A DNA stretch of 64,000 nucleotides from Prado023 sp964418695 (GTDB taxonomy: Bacteria; Actinomycetota; Actinomycetes; S36-B12; CAIYMF01): positions 19,008-83,007 of the forward strand of contig CAYQMN010000015.1 of the NCBI GenBank assembly GCA_964418695.1, in the 5' to 3' direction. Both the position numbers and the translations under genes were made by a program. Positions 1 through 7,604 of the stretch are shown here, in pieces; the first letter of the stretch is position 1; each line of letters begins with the position of its first letter. The notes under the pieces are model-generated. The model ran no database searches. It was given only the letters and a program-made list of their open reading frames with translations, and had not been told where the DNA came from.

Positions 1-57
1 CCAGGACCACATGCCCTCACCGCCTCGGTACAGGGTCCCCGCTGGCGCAGTGGCCAT
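1..57 (-). CDS. sdhC: Succinate dehydrogenase cytochrome b subunit, N-terminus only (runs off left edge)
   Basis: An ATG at 57 on the minus strand is preceded by a strong ribosome binding site, GAGGAGG (72-66), 8 bases away. The 19 visible codons read MATAPAGTLYRGGEGMWSW and the frame is open to the edge. The GTLYRGxEGMWSW block is the typical beginning of actinobacterial SdhC, the membrane anchor that passes electrons from succinate dehydrogenase to quinone; the helices with the haem and quinone sites lie outside the window. A -10-like TACACT and a Crp/GlxR-like box lie upstream, which fits regulation of sdh operons in related actinomycetes. Only 19 residues support the family call. Confidence 0.7.
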   Translation of the reverse strand, partial: MATAPAGTLYRGGEGMWSW

Positions 58-119
58 CGGCAGAGCCTCCTCGGCGACGAAAAGTGCACGGGACAGGAAA
101 CGGCCCGTGTCGGTCGCCG

Positions 120-125
120 AGTGTA
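120..125 (-). promoter_or_regulatory. Candidate -10 box of sdhC
   Basis: TACACT on the minus strand lies 62 bases before the sdhC ATG, leaving a normal leader with its own ribosome binding site. No convincing -35 was seen, so this is inferred from the hexamer and position alone. Confidence 0.35.
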
Positions 126-226
126 GACCGATGCCCGGGAAGCGCCCGCGCTGGCCGTCGGCCACATGTCCCACAATCTGGTGAGTTCCGGCTGCGCAGG
201 GCAGGGGAAGCCACCACGTTTGCGGG

Positions 227-242
227 CGTGATGTAGATCACA
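227..242. promoter_or_regulatory. Crp/GlxR-like cAMP receptor binding site upstream of sdhC
   Basis: The bases CGTGATGTAGATCACA match the Crp-family consensus TGTGA-N6-TCACA at nine of ten positions. The site lies about 170 bases upstream of the sdhC start. GlxR, the corynebacterial Crp homologue, is known to act at sdhCAB, so sdhC is the most likely target. The centre is far from the candidate -10 (about 112 bases), so either the true promoter is nearer or the box acts at a distance. Confidence 0.55.
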
Positions 243-692
243 GCAGCGCTGTCGCGGTTGGTCGGATTAACCATGTGTGCCTGTCTGCGCGGTCGAGCCG
301 CGTGCGGTGGCGGCCCACTGCGGTCCGGTTCTGGGCAGGCAACTTCAGGGGGGTCGGGTTCCTCGCGGGGGAGGGAACCAGGCCCGACCCGCCCGATGAT
401 GAGGACGATCCGGCGAAAGTGGGCGTATCCTTGCGTTCTGGAGGCCCTGCCGTTGCTCCCCCGTCGCGGTGGGGCCTCCGCTATGCCCTCGTGATGCTTG
501 CCCTCGTGGGGCTAGCCCTTCGCTGCTGTCGTGCCCCGCAACGGGTGGGGCCTCCTCGTCGAGCGACGAGCAGTCGGGGAATGCGCAGTCCAGCGAAACT
601 GGGGTGCAGCGCGGGGAGGTCAGGCCGGATGTATAGGTGTGAGCCTGACGCTGCCGCTGGCACCCGCCCTTCCGGTGACACCCGGCCTGATC
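243..692. other. Intergenic stretch between sdhC and the sigma factor gene
   Basis: No convincing gene is seen in these 450 bases. The open frames here run antisense to the sigma factor or have no family-like content. A short hydrophobic run with two cysteines is encoded around 485-535 and could be a decayed lipoprotein signal, but nothing follows it. The sigma factor promoter is presumably here. Confidence 0.4.
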
Positions 693-1292
693 ATGGCTGA
701 CCTGGGGTCGGATTCCGCGGAGCAGAGCGCCGACTCCCTGCTGTGGGCGGCCGTGCTCGCCGGCGACGCCGACGCGTTCGAGGTCCTCTACGACCGGCAC
801 GCCGAGGCGGTGCATCGGCTGCTCGTACGCCGGGTGGGTCCCCAGGAGGCGCCCGACCTGACCGCGGAGGTGTTCGCCCGGGCCTGGGCGCACCGAGCCC
901 GGATCCGGCTGGCGGACCCGGGTGGGCTGTTCCCCTGGCTGCTGGGGACCGCGTTGAACCTCGCGCGCACCCACGGCGCCTCCGCCGCAGCCACCGGCCG
1001 GCTGACCGAACGGCTGGCGCATCGCGGCCCTCAGGCCGAAGACCCGATCGCCGAGCTGATCGACACCCTCGACGACGCGGCCGCCCTCCCACACGCCTAC
1101 GCCGCCTTGGCCTCGTTGTCCGTGGACGACCAGGAGATCCTGACCCTGTGCGTCCTGGAGGGTCTGACCCCCACCGAGGCCGCCAGCGCCCTGGGGCTGC
1201 GGCCCAGCAGCCTCCGCTCCCGACTGACCCGCGCGCGCAGGCGCCTCGCCAAGGCCTACGAGCGCTCCTGGAAGGAGGGGATCAGGCCATGA
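693..1292 (+). CDS. ECF-type RNA polymerase sigma factor
   Basis: A 199-residue sigma-70 family protein of the short extracytoplasmic-function type. Region 2 starts near residue 25 (LYDRHAEAVHRLL, then DLTAEVFARAWAHR, the -10 recognition helix area). Region 4 is near residues 140-190 (LSVDDQEILTLCVLEGLTPTEAASAL, the helix-turn-helix for the -35). It should direct RNA polymerase to a small regulon. The start is uncertain: ATG 693 matches the family length, but no good ribosome binding site precedes it; GTG 639 and GTG 675 are in-frame alternatives. The stop overlaps the next gene by ATGA, so the two are translationally coupled, as is usual for a sigma factor and its membrane partner. Confidence 0.82.
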   Translation: MADLGSDSAEQSADSLLWAAVLAGDADAFEVLYDRHAEAVHRLLVRRVGPQEAPDLTAEVFARAWAHRARIRLADPGGLFPWLLGTALNLARTHGASAAATGRLTERLAHRGPQAEDPIAELIDTLDDAAALPHAYAALASLSVDDQEILTLCVLEGLTPTEAASALGLRPSSLRSRLTRARRRLAKAYERSWKEGIRP

Positions 1293-1864
1293 CCGAGCCC
1301 CGTGTCGAGTCGCTGCTCCGCAGCGCAGCGATCAGCCCCCTGTCGGAGCACCAGCGCGTCGCGCACAAGCAGGCGCTGCGCGCCCTGGTCGGCGCCGACC
1401 CCGACCGTGCCTCGTCCCTGTCCAAGCCCCAGCCCGTCCGGCCCCTGGGCCGCTGGCGTCGAGCCGGGATCGTGCTGGTCTCCGGCGGGCTGGTCCTGGC
1501 CGGCGCCGGGACGGCGACCGGGTTCCTGACCCGCGCCGAGCCCGAGGAGCGCCGCGTCGTGCGCTGCTTCAGCGTCGCCGCGCCGCCGTTCACCCTCGGA
1601 GCGCCCGGCAGCTACGACATCAGCTACAGCGATGCCGACGACAGTGTGGAGCAGACGGCGGCATACGCGATCGAGCTGTGCGGCGCCGGCTGGGAGGAGG
1701 GAAGCATGCCCTGGCCGGAGACCAAGCCGCCCGGGTACGTGAGCCCCGAACCCCAGCCCGTGCCCGAGCTGCAGGCCTGCATCCTGCCGGAGGGCATCGT
1801 GGGGGTGTTCCCCGGCGACCCGGGCACCTGCCTGCGCCTCGGCCTGCCCACCTCGGCGGCCTGA
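1289..1864 (+). CDS. Membrane-anchored protein coupled to the sigma factor (possible anti-sigma factor)
   Basis: A 191-residue protein with a cytoplasmic N-terminus of about 50 residues, one membrane helix (about residues 52-72, IVLVSGGLVLAGAGTATGFL) and an extracytoplasmic domain of about 115 residues with several cysteines. The ATG overlaps the sigma factor stop (ATGA) and has a GGAGGGG-type ribosome binding site. Position and single-helix topology suggest a regulator that holds the sigma factor at the membrane. No zinc-finger anti-sigma motif (HxxxCxxC) is visible, so the role is inferred from context only. Confidence 0.6.
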   Translation: MTEPRVESLLRSAAISPLSEHQRVAHKQALRALVGADPDRASSLSKPQPVRPLGRWRRAGIVLVSGGLVLAGAGTATGFLTRAEPEERRVVRCFSVAAPPFTLGAPGSYDISYSDADDSVEQTAAYAIELCGAGWEEGSMPWPETKPPGYVSPEPQPVPELQACILPEGIVGVFPGDPGTCLRLGLPTSAA

Positions 1865-1894
1865 CACCTCGGCGGCCTGCCCACCTCGGCGGCC
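1849..1894 (+). repeat. Tandem duplication of a gene 3' end
   Basis: The 15-mer CACCTCGGCGGCCTG, which contains the TGA stop start, occurs at 1849-1863 and 1865-1879, and its first 13 bases again at 1882-1894. The copies follow directly from the coding end of the membrane protein gene. The same kind of stop-region duplication is seen at several other gene ends here. Confidence 0.8.
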
Positions 1895-1908
1895 GAGCCA
1901 GGAGCGGG

Positions 1909-2982
1909 TCAGTCGTCGAGGATGTCGACGATGGCGCCCGCGCCGGCGATCCGCAGCACGAGGGGGCCCACGGCGATCCAGGCAAGGGTGACCAGCAGGA
2001 TCGGCTGGAGCAGGTACCAGAGGACGTCCGGGCTCGTGGGCAGGCCCAATTGGGTCAGGGCGACCCAGAGCATGCCCGTCGTGGCCACCAGGAGCATCGC
2101 CGTCCAGGCCAGCACGAGCACCTGGAGGCTGTGCATGGCGGTCAGCGCCGGCCAGCCCGTGCCGGTGGCTCGATACACGCCGACCTCGCGCCGCCGAGTG
2201 ACCCCCACAAAGCCCAGCAGGGCCAGGCCGGCGACGGTCGCGACCAGCCAGGCCATGCGGCCCGCCGACTCGCTCAGTCGCTGGACGATCCCGGTCCGTG
2301 TGGCCGGATCGAGGAACGCCGTGACCAGCACGGTGCTCCCCGCCAGCCCGACCATGGCCGTCTGCTCGGCCGCTCCGGCGGAACCCGCAGGAACCCGCAG
2401 CCAGCATTCCTGGGCCCGCCCCGAGGCCGGAACCACCCGCACGACGCTGGACTGGAGGGCGACCGGGGCCACCGAGGGCGGCAGCCTGTCCGTGACGGTG
2501 ACGCGCTGGCCGTCGATGGACATCCGCATCCCGGGTGAGAGGCCTCGGGTGCTCGACAAGTCGCGGCCGACGAACAGCCCGGTCGATCCGTCGTACTCGG
2601 GCCACCACGTGCGCAGTCCCCCGGCAGTGAGGTCGACCAGGGGCAGGTCAATGCCAGAGGGCGTCCAGACGGCAGTCGTCGTGATGTTCTCGCCAAGGGA
2701 AGCGCCCGCGGCGAGGACGCCCGGCGCCTGGGAGAGCGCCTCGCACTGGGCGGCATCGAGCCACGAGTCCTGGGCCACGGTCACCACGGAGACGTCCAGG
2801 CCCGCCTCGCGGGCCGCCTGCTCGGCCGCGAAGGCCGTCTTGAGGTCGGCGGTGGACACCAGGAGGCAGGTGCCCAGGATCGCCGCCAAGGCCAGGCCCG
2901 TGGCTGTGTGCAGCCCTGCGATGCGGCGCAGTGCCTCGCTTGCCAGCTCCCTGACCCGCCAGGATCCAGCGGTCCTCGTCAC
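1909..2982 (-). CDS. FtsX/MacB-like ABC transporter permease
   Basis: A 357-residue membrane protein with one N-terminal helix (about residues 25-45), a large outer domain of about 190 residues, then three helices near residues 240-260, 285-310 and 325-350. This is the FtsX/MacB permease layout, which uses ATP hydrolysis to drive work on the outer face rather than to form a channel. The GTG start lies 10 bases after the ATPase gene stop. It is the last gene of a five-gene operon starting with a secreted cysteine-containing protein (5686). It probably exports, or protects against, that product or a related peptide; the substrate is not shown by the sequence. Confidence 0.78.
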   Translation of the reverse strand: MTRTAGSWRVRELASEALRRIAGLHTATGLALAAILGTCLLVSTADLKTAFAAEQAAREAGLDVSVVTVAQDSWLDAAQCEALSQAPGVLAAGASLGENITTTAVWTPSGIDLPLVDLTAGGLRTWWPEYDGSTGLFVGRDLSSTRGLSPGMRMSIDGQRVTVTDRLPPSVAPVALQSSVVRVVPASGRAQECWLRVPAGSAGAAEQTAMVGLAGSTVLVTAFLDPATRTGIVQRLSESAGRMAWLVATVAGLALLGFVGVTRRREVGVYRATGTGWPALTAMHSLQVLVLAWTAMLLVATTGMLWVALTQLGLPTSPDVLWYLLQPILLVTLAWIAVGPLVLRIAGAGAIVDILDD

Positions 2983-2992
2983 GCCCTCACCG

Positions 2993-3616
2993 TCACTGTC
3001 CGCAGAGCTTTCCGGCGACCAGTTGGTACGCGCGGTCGGCCTGCTGTGCCACCGCCGGATCGTGCGTCGCGACCACGACGGCTGACGCGCGGAAGCCGGC
3101 GAACAGCACGTCGATCACCCCGTCCGCGGTCACCCGGTCCAGGTTCGCGGTGGGCTCGTCCATGAGCACCACGGGCGCGCGCACAACCGCAGCCCGGGCC
3201 ATGGCCACGCGCTGTGCCTGGCCGCCGGAGATCTCGCGCGCCCGCCGGCCGGCGAGCCTGGCCACTCCGAAGGCGTCGAGCGCGTCGTGGGCGGCCTCCT
3301 GCGCGGCGTCCCGGCTCACGCCCCGGGCGAGGGCGGGGAGCGTCACGTTGTCCAAGACGCTGCGGTCCAGGATCAGGTGCATCCGCTGGAACACCCACGA
3401 CACGAGCGCCGGCGCAGGCGGCCGGTCCTGGATCGTGATCGTGCCGCTTCGGGGCTGACGCAGCCCGCCCAGCAAGGCCAGGAGCGTCGTCTTGCCAGTC
3501 CCGGAGGGCGCCATGACGACCACGGCCTGGCCCTGCTCCACGTCGAGGGCGAGCCCGTGGAGCAGCAGCGGGGCGCCGGGGAACCCGAAGCTCACGTCCC
3601 TGACCGTCAGGGACAT
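2993..3616 (-). CDS. ABC transporter ATP-binding protein
   Basis: A 207-residue LolD/MacB-type ATPase. Walker A is APSGTGKTT (36-44), the signature is SGGQAQR (130-136), Walker B is VVLMDEP (149-155), and the switch histidine is in VVATHD (181-186). The start ATG lies inside the end of the adaptor gene (10-base overlap) and the next gene is the cognate FtsX-like permease. It should power that permease. The order peptide, lipoprotein, adaptor, ATPase, permease suggests a bacteriocin-like export or immunity machine. Confidence 0.9.
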   Translation of the reverse strand: MSLTVRDVSFGFPGAPLLLHGLALDVEQGQAVVVMAPSGTGKTTLLALLGGLRQPRSGTITIQDRPPAPALVSWVFQRMHLILDRSVLDNVTLPALARGVSRDAAQEAAHDALDAFGVARLAGRRAREISGGQAQRVAMARAAVVRAPVVLMDEPTANLDRVTADGVIDVLFAGFRASAVVVATHDPAVAQQADRAYQLVAGKLCGQ

Positions 3617-4731
3617 TCCACCTCCCCGGCCGAGAGGTGCGCCGCGGGATCGAGCAGCACCATCGCCCCGGCCAAGGCCTCGCCGGCCACGACGGCGGCC
3701 CCTGAGGCAGTGGTGCCGGTGATGGTCAGCCCAGTCACTCGCTGCGGGCCCGTCTCCGCCTGGCGCCAGACGCAGGCCCCGGGTCCGGAGCTGGAGCCGA
3801 CGAGTGCACCCGGCGCCACGGCCACCGCCGGACCCGCCTCGGCCAGGGCGAGGATCCCCTCGCCCCGGATCAGCGATGTGGTGGCGACATCCGCAGCATC
3901 GCCGGGGCGGCTGGTCCCGGACTCGCCACCGCTGGGGTCCGAGTCGATGCCCGCCTCCGTGGGGTCCTGCAGTAGGGCGAGCAGCTCCGAGGGGTGCTCG
4001 GTCGCCCACCTTCGGTCTTTGCGAGCGATCTCGACCGAGGTGCCGCGCGCGGTCAGCAGGTAGTGCCCGTCGGCGATACGGGCGTCCGCTACGTCGAACG
4101 TTGCCAGCGACGCGGCGGTCCGCAGCGCTGGCTCCCCGAGACCGGGTGCGGACGCCCCCAGGCGCACGGCCAGGCTGGCCACGACGATCGAGTCCCGGGG
4201 AATCCGCAGGAACCAGGAGGGCTGCGCCCGCCCGTCCGGCGGCAGACCCAGCTGCGCCTGCAGGCGCCGCACGGCATCCCCGGTGGCGGTCCCGAACCGA
4301 CCGGTCTGCTCCAGCGTGACCCCCAGCGCCTGACCGAGTGCGCTCTGCAGCGCGCGCACGTCCTGGCCTTGGTCGCCGATCGCCAGCGTTCTGAACAGGA
4401 CACCTGAGGCGTGGTAGGCGAACACCGGAATCCCGTCCACGGCATAGACCCGTTGCCCTGGGGCGAGGGTGTCCCCGGCTGTGGCCCACACGTGCGTGAC
4501 CACCCCGGTGGGTCCGGCTGCCAGCACCTCGGTGGCGGGCCGAACCTTGGCGGAGACGCGGACCTTGCGAGCCTGATCGTCCGGCCAGGGGTCCACGCGG
4601 ACGAACGCGAACGCGGAGTGGGGCTCGAGGGCGGCCGGGACAGGCCGGCCGACCCCGGCGGTGATCGCGAGACCGATCACGCTGGCGGTGGTCACCACCA
4701 TCGTGACCCACCAGACCGACGCTGGTCTCAC
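3607..4731 (-). CDS. Secreted adaptor-like protein with peptidoglycan-binding domain
   Basis: 374 residues. One N-terminal membrane helix (about 7-27) is followed by an extracytoplasmic region. A PG_binding_1-type domain is visible near residues 118-168 (GDQGQDVRALQSALG, then TGRFGTATGDAVRRLQ). The rest resembles membrane-fusion adaptors of ABC exporters, with a lipoyl/beta-barrel-like stretch. It may bridge the ABC permease to the cell wall. The GTG start overlaps the stop of the lipoprotein gene (GTGA) and its own end overlaps the ATPase gene, so all are coupled. Adaptors with this domain are often found beside actinobacterial ATPase/FtsX pairs. Confidence 0.72.
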   Translation of the reverse strand: MRPASVWWVTMVVTTASVIGLAITAGVGRPVPAALEPHSAFAFVRVDPWPDDQARKVRVSAKVRPATEVLAAGPTGVVTHVWATAGDTLAPGQRVYAVDGIPVFAYHASGVLFRTLAIGDQGQDVRALQSALGQALGVTLEQTGRFGTATGDAVRRLQAQLGLPPDGRAQPSWFLRIPRDSIVVASLAVRLGASAPGLGEPALRTAASLATFDVADARIADGHYLLTARGTSVEIARKDRRWATEHPSELLALLQDPTEAGIDSDPSGGESGTSRPGDAADVATTSLIRGEGILALAEAGPAVAVAPGALVGSSSGPGACVWRQAETGPQRVTGLTITGTTASGAAVVAGEALAGAMVLLDPAAHLSAGEVECP

Positions 4732-5282
4732 GGATCGACCTTGCCCTCCGGGAACACCAGGCTGTACTTCTCCAGGCAGAGCAGTCCGGGGCTCATGTCC
4801 TCGGCCCGCTGCTCAGCAATCGCCCCCACGATCTCCTGCTCGGTGTTCGCCGGACTGAGGCCATCCACCCCGACTCGGGCCAGGCAGTCGATCAGCTTGA
4901 CCACGAGTGCATCTCGCGCGGCACCCGTGGGCACATGCTGCTTGAAGTACTGCCGCTGCACTGTGGTCGCGGTCTCGTCGAAGCACGTGTCCCACGCCGC
5001 CGACGCCGCCGAGACGTCCTCCTCGTGGCCCGACCGAGGATTCATCGACAACCCCAGAGTGACCCCGTCGAGCTCCGCCTTGGGCTGGCTGGTCTCCCAC
5101 CCCAAGTCGTTCAGGCAGGCAGCCACACCGTCGATCGTGGCGCGGTACTCGGCCGCGGTCACCGTGCCATCGGCCAGGACGTCAGCGCGCGGCCCGGCCG
5201 TCGGCCCCTGCTGACCGCAGCCGGCCAGAGCAAGGCCCAGCGAGCACAGCCCCACCACCGGCCACAAGCCGGATCTCAGCAC
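4728..5282 (-). CDS. Lipoprotein of the peptide-ABC operon, function unknown
   Basis: A 184-residue predicted lipoprotein. The signal peptide ends in the lipobox LALAGC, with cysteine near residue 22. The mature part is mostly helical and has several more cysteines; no family was recognised. The GTG start at 5282 overlaps the last codons of the secreted-protein gene by 7 bases and places the hydrophobic segment and lipobox correctly; a longer open frame upstream is a shadow. By position it could be an immunity protein or substrate receptor for the neighbouring secreted protein, which is inference only. Confidence 0.65.
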   Translation of the reverse strand: MLRSGLWPVVGLCSLGLALAGCGQQGPTAGPRADVLADGTVTAAEYRATIDGVAACLNDLGWETSQPKAELDGVTLGLSMNPRSGHEEDVSAASAAWDTCFDETATTVQRQYFKQHVPTGAARDALVVKLIDCLARVGVDGLSPANTEQEIVGAIAEQRAEDMSPGLLCLEKYSLVFPEGKVDP

Positions 5283-5686
5283 GTCAAGCTCCGTGCTGCC
5301 CCGTTCTTGGTCGTTGACTCGCCGTCGCTGGTCTTGCCGTAGCCCTGTCCCCGGTAGTTGTCGGTGCCGTGGCCATTGCAGTTGTAGGACTGGGTGATGG
5401 CAAGTGACGTTGTCCCACCCGAGTAGAGAGTCTTCCATTCAGTCCGGTTGAGCCAGGCGGACCCCACCTGCTCCGCGATCCGATTTCGCACTTCGACGGC
5501 GGTGTAGTCCATGTACGTGCTGCACGTGACGGTGGAAGTGCTGTAGACATACACGCCGTCACTCGTCGGAGTGGACACCGACAAGCCGCAGTTCGAGTCC
5601 ATGGTCGCCCACGCGGGCGCCGCGGCGAGTCCAGCCCCCACCATGGAACCCGCAATGGCGAGGCCCAGCATTGTTCGTGCTCGCAT
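5276..5686 (-). CDS. Small secreted four-cysteine protein, bacteriocin-like candidate
   Basis: 136 residues with a clear signal peptide (residues 1-27, ending APAWA). The predicted mature protein is about 109 residues with four cysteines at 33, 55, 103 and the very last residue 136, enough for two disulfides. It is rich in Ser, Thr, Tyr and Gly, with a Gly/Lys-rich tail. The start ATG at 5686 has a ribosome binding site AAGGGGGA. It heads an operon with lipoprotein, adaptor, ATPase and permease, overlapping the lipoprotein gene. The layout recalls lactococcin-972-like bacteriocin operons, but I see no sequence match to that family. Role unproven. Confidence 0.68.
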   Translation of the reverse strand: MRARTMLGLAIAGSMVGAGLAAAPAWATMDSNCGLSVSTPTSDGVYVYSTSTVTCSTYMDYTAVEVRNRIAEQVGSAWLNRTEWKTLYSGGTTSLAITQSYNCNGHGTDNYRGQGYGKTSDGESTTKNGAARSLTC

Positions 5687-5757
5687 GATTCCCCCTTCAG
5701 GACCTTCCCGTTCGACTGGTAATCCGAGGTGGCGAGGCTTCGCTGCAGAGACGATGA

Positions 5758-5773
5758 TGTGATCTACGTCACG
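5758..5773. promoter_or_regulatory. Crp/GlxR-like site upstream of the secreted-protein operon
   Basis: TGTGATCTACGTCACG matches TGTGA-N6-TCACA at nine of ten positions. It lies 71 bases upstream of the ATG at 5686. An ATTA-containing candidate -10 (5720-5723 as TAAT on the plus strand) is 34 bases away, so the box could be an activator site about 50-55 bases from the transcription start. The same arrangement recurs before the second ABC operon. Confidence 0.55.
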
Positions 5774-5820
5774 GGTTGCGGAGACGGCCCCCCGGAGCTG
5801 GCCTGCGGCGCTTGGCGCGC

Positions 5821-7032
5821 TCAGGCGTGGGTTCGCAGGTATCGGCCGAAGTGGGGCACGGTGAAGGAGATCTGCCCGCGCTCGCCGGAGTAGATGAGGC
5901 CCTTCTTGAGAAGCGCGTCGCGTGCCGGCGAAAGAGCCTGGGGCTTGCGGGACAGCTGGGCGGCGACATCCGCGGTGGCCACGCCGCGGGACTCCTCGCC
6001 GGCCTGCTCGGCGAGGTCGGCCATCGCACGCAGGTACTCGCGCTCGCCCGGGGTCGCGCGCTCGAACCGGGAGCCGAAGAAGCCCACCGCGAGCTCGGAC
6101 TCGGCCTCTGGCGCGGCCACCGCGACGTCGGCGGCTGTGATCGGGGAGCGCGGCGCGCGGTCCCACACGGCCTTGCCGTACGCCTGGATGAAGTAGGGGT
6201 AGCCGCCGGTGGCGTCGTACATGGCTGCCAGCGCAAGCTCCTCCCACCCCGCGCCTTCGTCGAGGGCGGGCCGCACGAGGGCGGAGTCGGCGGCGGCCCG
6301 GTCGAGCCGGTCGATGCGCGAGTAGCGGAACAGGCGCTCCGAGTAGGACTTGGACGCCGAGAGCACCGCGGGCAGGTGCGGCAGGCCGGCCCCGACGATG
6401 ATGAGCGGCAGGCCGGTCTGGCTGATCTCGTGGGCGGCTGCGCAGAGCGCTGACACGTCGTCCGGGCCGAGGTCCTGCATCTCGTCGATGAACACGGCGA
6501 TCCCGCGGCCGGTGTCGGCGGCTGCGCCCGCGAGGTCGGTGAGCAGCTCGACCAGGTCGATCTCGATGTCGCCGGAGTCGGCGCGCCCGGGCACCGCCGG
6601 GACGACGATGCCCGGGCTCCACCGGTCGGCAGGCCGGCCGGACCGCCCCCGTGCGGGTGCGGTGCCGCCGGGCTCCTTCTGCGCGAACGACCGGATGACG
6701 CCCAGCGCGTGGTCGCCGGACCCGATCGCCGGCCCGAGCTCGCGCACCGCTTGGTGGGCCGCCGAGGCCAGCGGCCGGCGCAGGGAGAGGTCCGGGCGGG
6801 CCTCGAGCTTGCCGGTGCCCCAGCCGGCGCGCACCGCCGCCGAGCGCATGGCGTTGAGCAGCACGGTCTTGCCCACGCCGCGCAGCCCGGTGAGTACCAC
6901 GCTGCGCTCGGGCCGCGCCCTGGCGACGCGGGCCAGCACCACCTCGAAGGCCCGCAGCTGCTCGTCGCGGCCGGCCAGCTCTGGGGGTCGCTGGCCGGCG
7001 CCGGGGGCGTAGGGGTTCCGGACGGGATCCAC
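5821..7032 (-). CDS. AAA-family ATPase (Orc1/Cdc6-like architecture)
   Basis: A 403-residue soluble ATPase. It opens with a short linker, then RDEQLRAFEVVLARV, Walker A GLRGVGKTVLL (about 49-59), Walker B IAVFIDEMQDL (about 187-197), a sensor region LPLIIVGAGLPHLP, and a C-terminal winged-helix-like part from about 320. This domain order fits the AAA ATPases annotated as ATP-binding proteins that often sit near mobile elements in actinomycetes; the cellular role is unknown. The start is GTG 7032, fixed by a -10 box TACCCT six bases upstream (leaderless). It lies between the peptide operon and a transposase scar and may be part of accessory DNA. Confidence 0.8.
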   Translation of the reverse strand: MDPVRNPYAPGAGQRPPELAGRDEQLRAFEVVLARVARARPERSVVLTGLRGVGKTVLLNAMRSAAVRAGWGTGKLEARPDLSLRRPLASAAHQAVRELGPAIGSGDHALGVIRSFAQKEPGGTAPARGRSGRPADRWSPGIVVPAVPGRADSGDIEIDLVELLTDLAGAAADTGRGIAVFIDEMQDLGPDDVSALCAAAHEISQTGLPLIIVGAGLPHLPAVLSASKSYSERLFRYSRIDRLDRAAADSALVRPALDEGAGWEELALAAMYDATGGYPYFIQAYGKAVWDRAPRSPITAADVAVAAPEAESELAVGFFGSRFERATPGEREYLRAMADLAEQAGEESRGVATADVAAQLSRKPQALSPARDALLKKGLIYSGERGQISFTVPHFGRYLRTHA

Positions 7033-7038
7033 GATCGG

Positions 7039-7044
7039 AGGGTA
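7039..7044 (-). promoter_or_regulatory. -10 box of leaderless AAA ATPase gene
   Basis: TACCCT ends 6 bases before GTG 7032, so the transcript should begin at or next to the start codon. Confidence 0.6.
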
Positions 7045-7115
7045 TGGGCCTGTCTAGGATCCACCGCATACATCCGCAGACTTCGGCATCGTGGCGTGAT
7101 CGCCGCTTGGTCGCA

Positions 7116-7304
7116 GACGGCGACGGCGAGGTGGCCGGTGAAGGCGATCACCGGAACGGCGGGCACGAACCCCAGGACGACGATGCCCAGCGCTGTGATG
7201 CCGCCGGCTATCGCGGTCCCGACGAGCACCCCGTGGGCGTAGGCGCCGGCGGTCTCCAGGACGAACACGCGGCCCTGCCAGGACCGTGGAGCGCCCAGGG
7301 AGAA
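7116..7304 (-). pseudogene. Truncated copy of an ABC permease 3' region
   Basis: These 189 bases match 8412-8600 with only two mismatches. On the minus strand they encode the same C-terminal segment as the intact permease (VLETAGAYAHGVLVGTAIAG and onward). The copy has no start, loses the permease frame upstream of 7304 and lacks the native last codons below 7116. It is a remnant left by duplication or deletion, not a gene. The near identity says the event was recent or that the copies are kept alike by gene conversion. Confidence 0.88.
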
Positions 7305-7604
7305 ATGGCCCAGAGATGAGGGGATGGATGGACGGACCGATGTCCCTCGGCCAGCGGCGGGGACTCTCCCGCCCGGAAGGGGAATCCCACATCGGCCTGA
7401 CCAAGAGATTCGGTCTATCAGAACGGATATGCCCGACTAAGGGATTTCGTTATACGCCGTGATACAGCCACAGACATGGATCCCCACCTGCGCTGAACGC
7501 GAGTTCGTAGGTGCTCCAGGATGCGGCTTGGTGGAAGCCGGCGGTTTCGTCCCGGAGCTTCCTTCGCGCTTCGCGCGCTCATCGCGAAGGGTTCTTGGTT
7601 GTGA
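7305..7604. other. Gene-poor junction between permease remnant and transposase scar
   Basis: No gene is recognised in these 300 bases. An imperfect hairpin, CCTTCGCG (7561-7568) with CGCGAAGG (7583-7590), sits just before the transposase remnant. This is probably degraded mobile-element or flank sequence. Confidence 0.5.

Noticed and set aside
345..1094. 249-codon minus-strand open frame
   Set aside because: It is antisense to the sigma factor gene and has no family-like sequence; GC-rich third positions make such shadows.
2993..4711. Long N-terminal extension of the ABC ATPase
   Set aside because: The added 365 residues are an Arg/Gly/Pro shadow of the adaptor gene; ATG 3616 gives a standard-length ATPase.
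5276..5686. Assignment of the secreted protein to lactococcin 972
   Set aside because: Operon layout is reminiscent, but the mature sequence, with four cysteines, does not resemble that bacteriocin.
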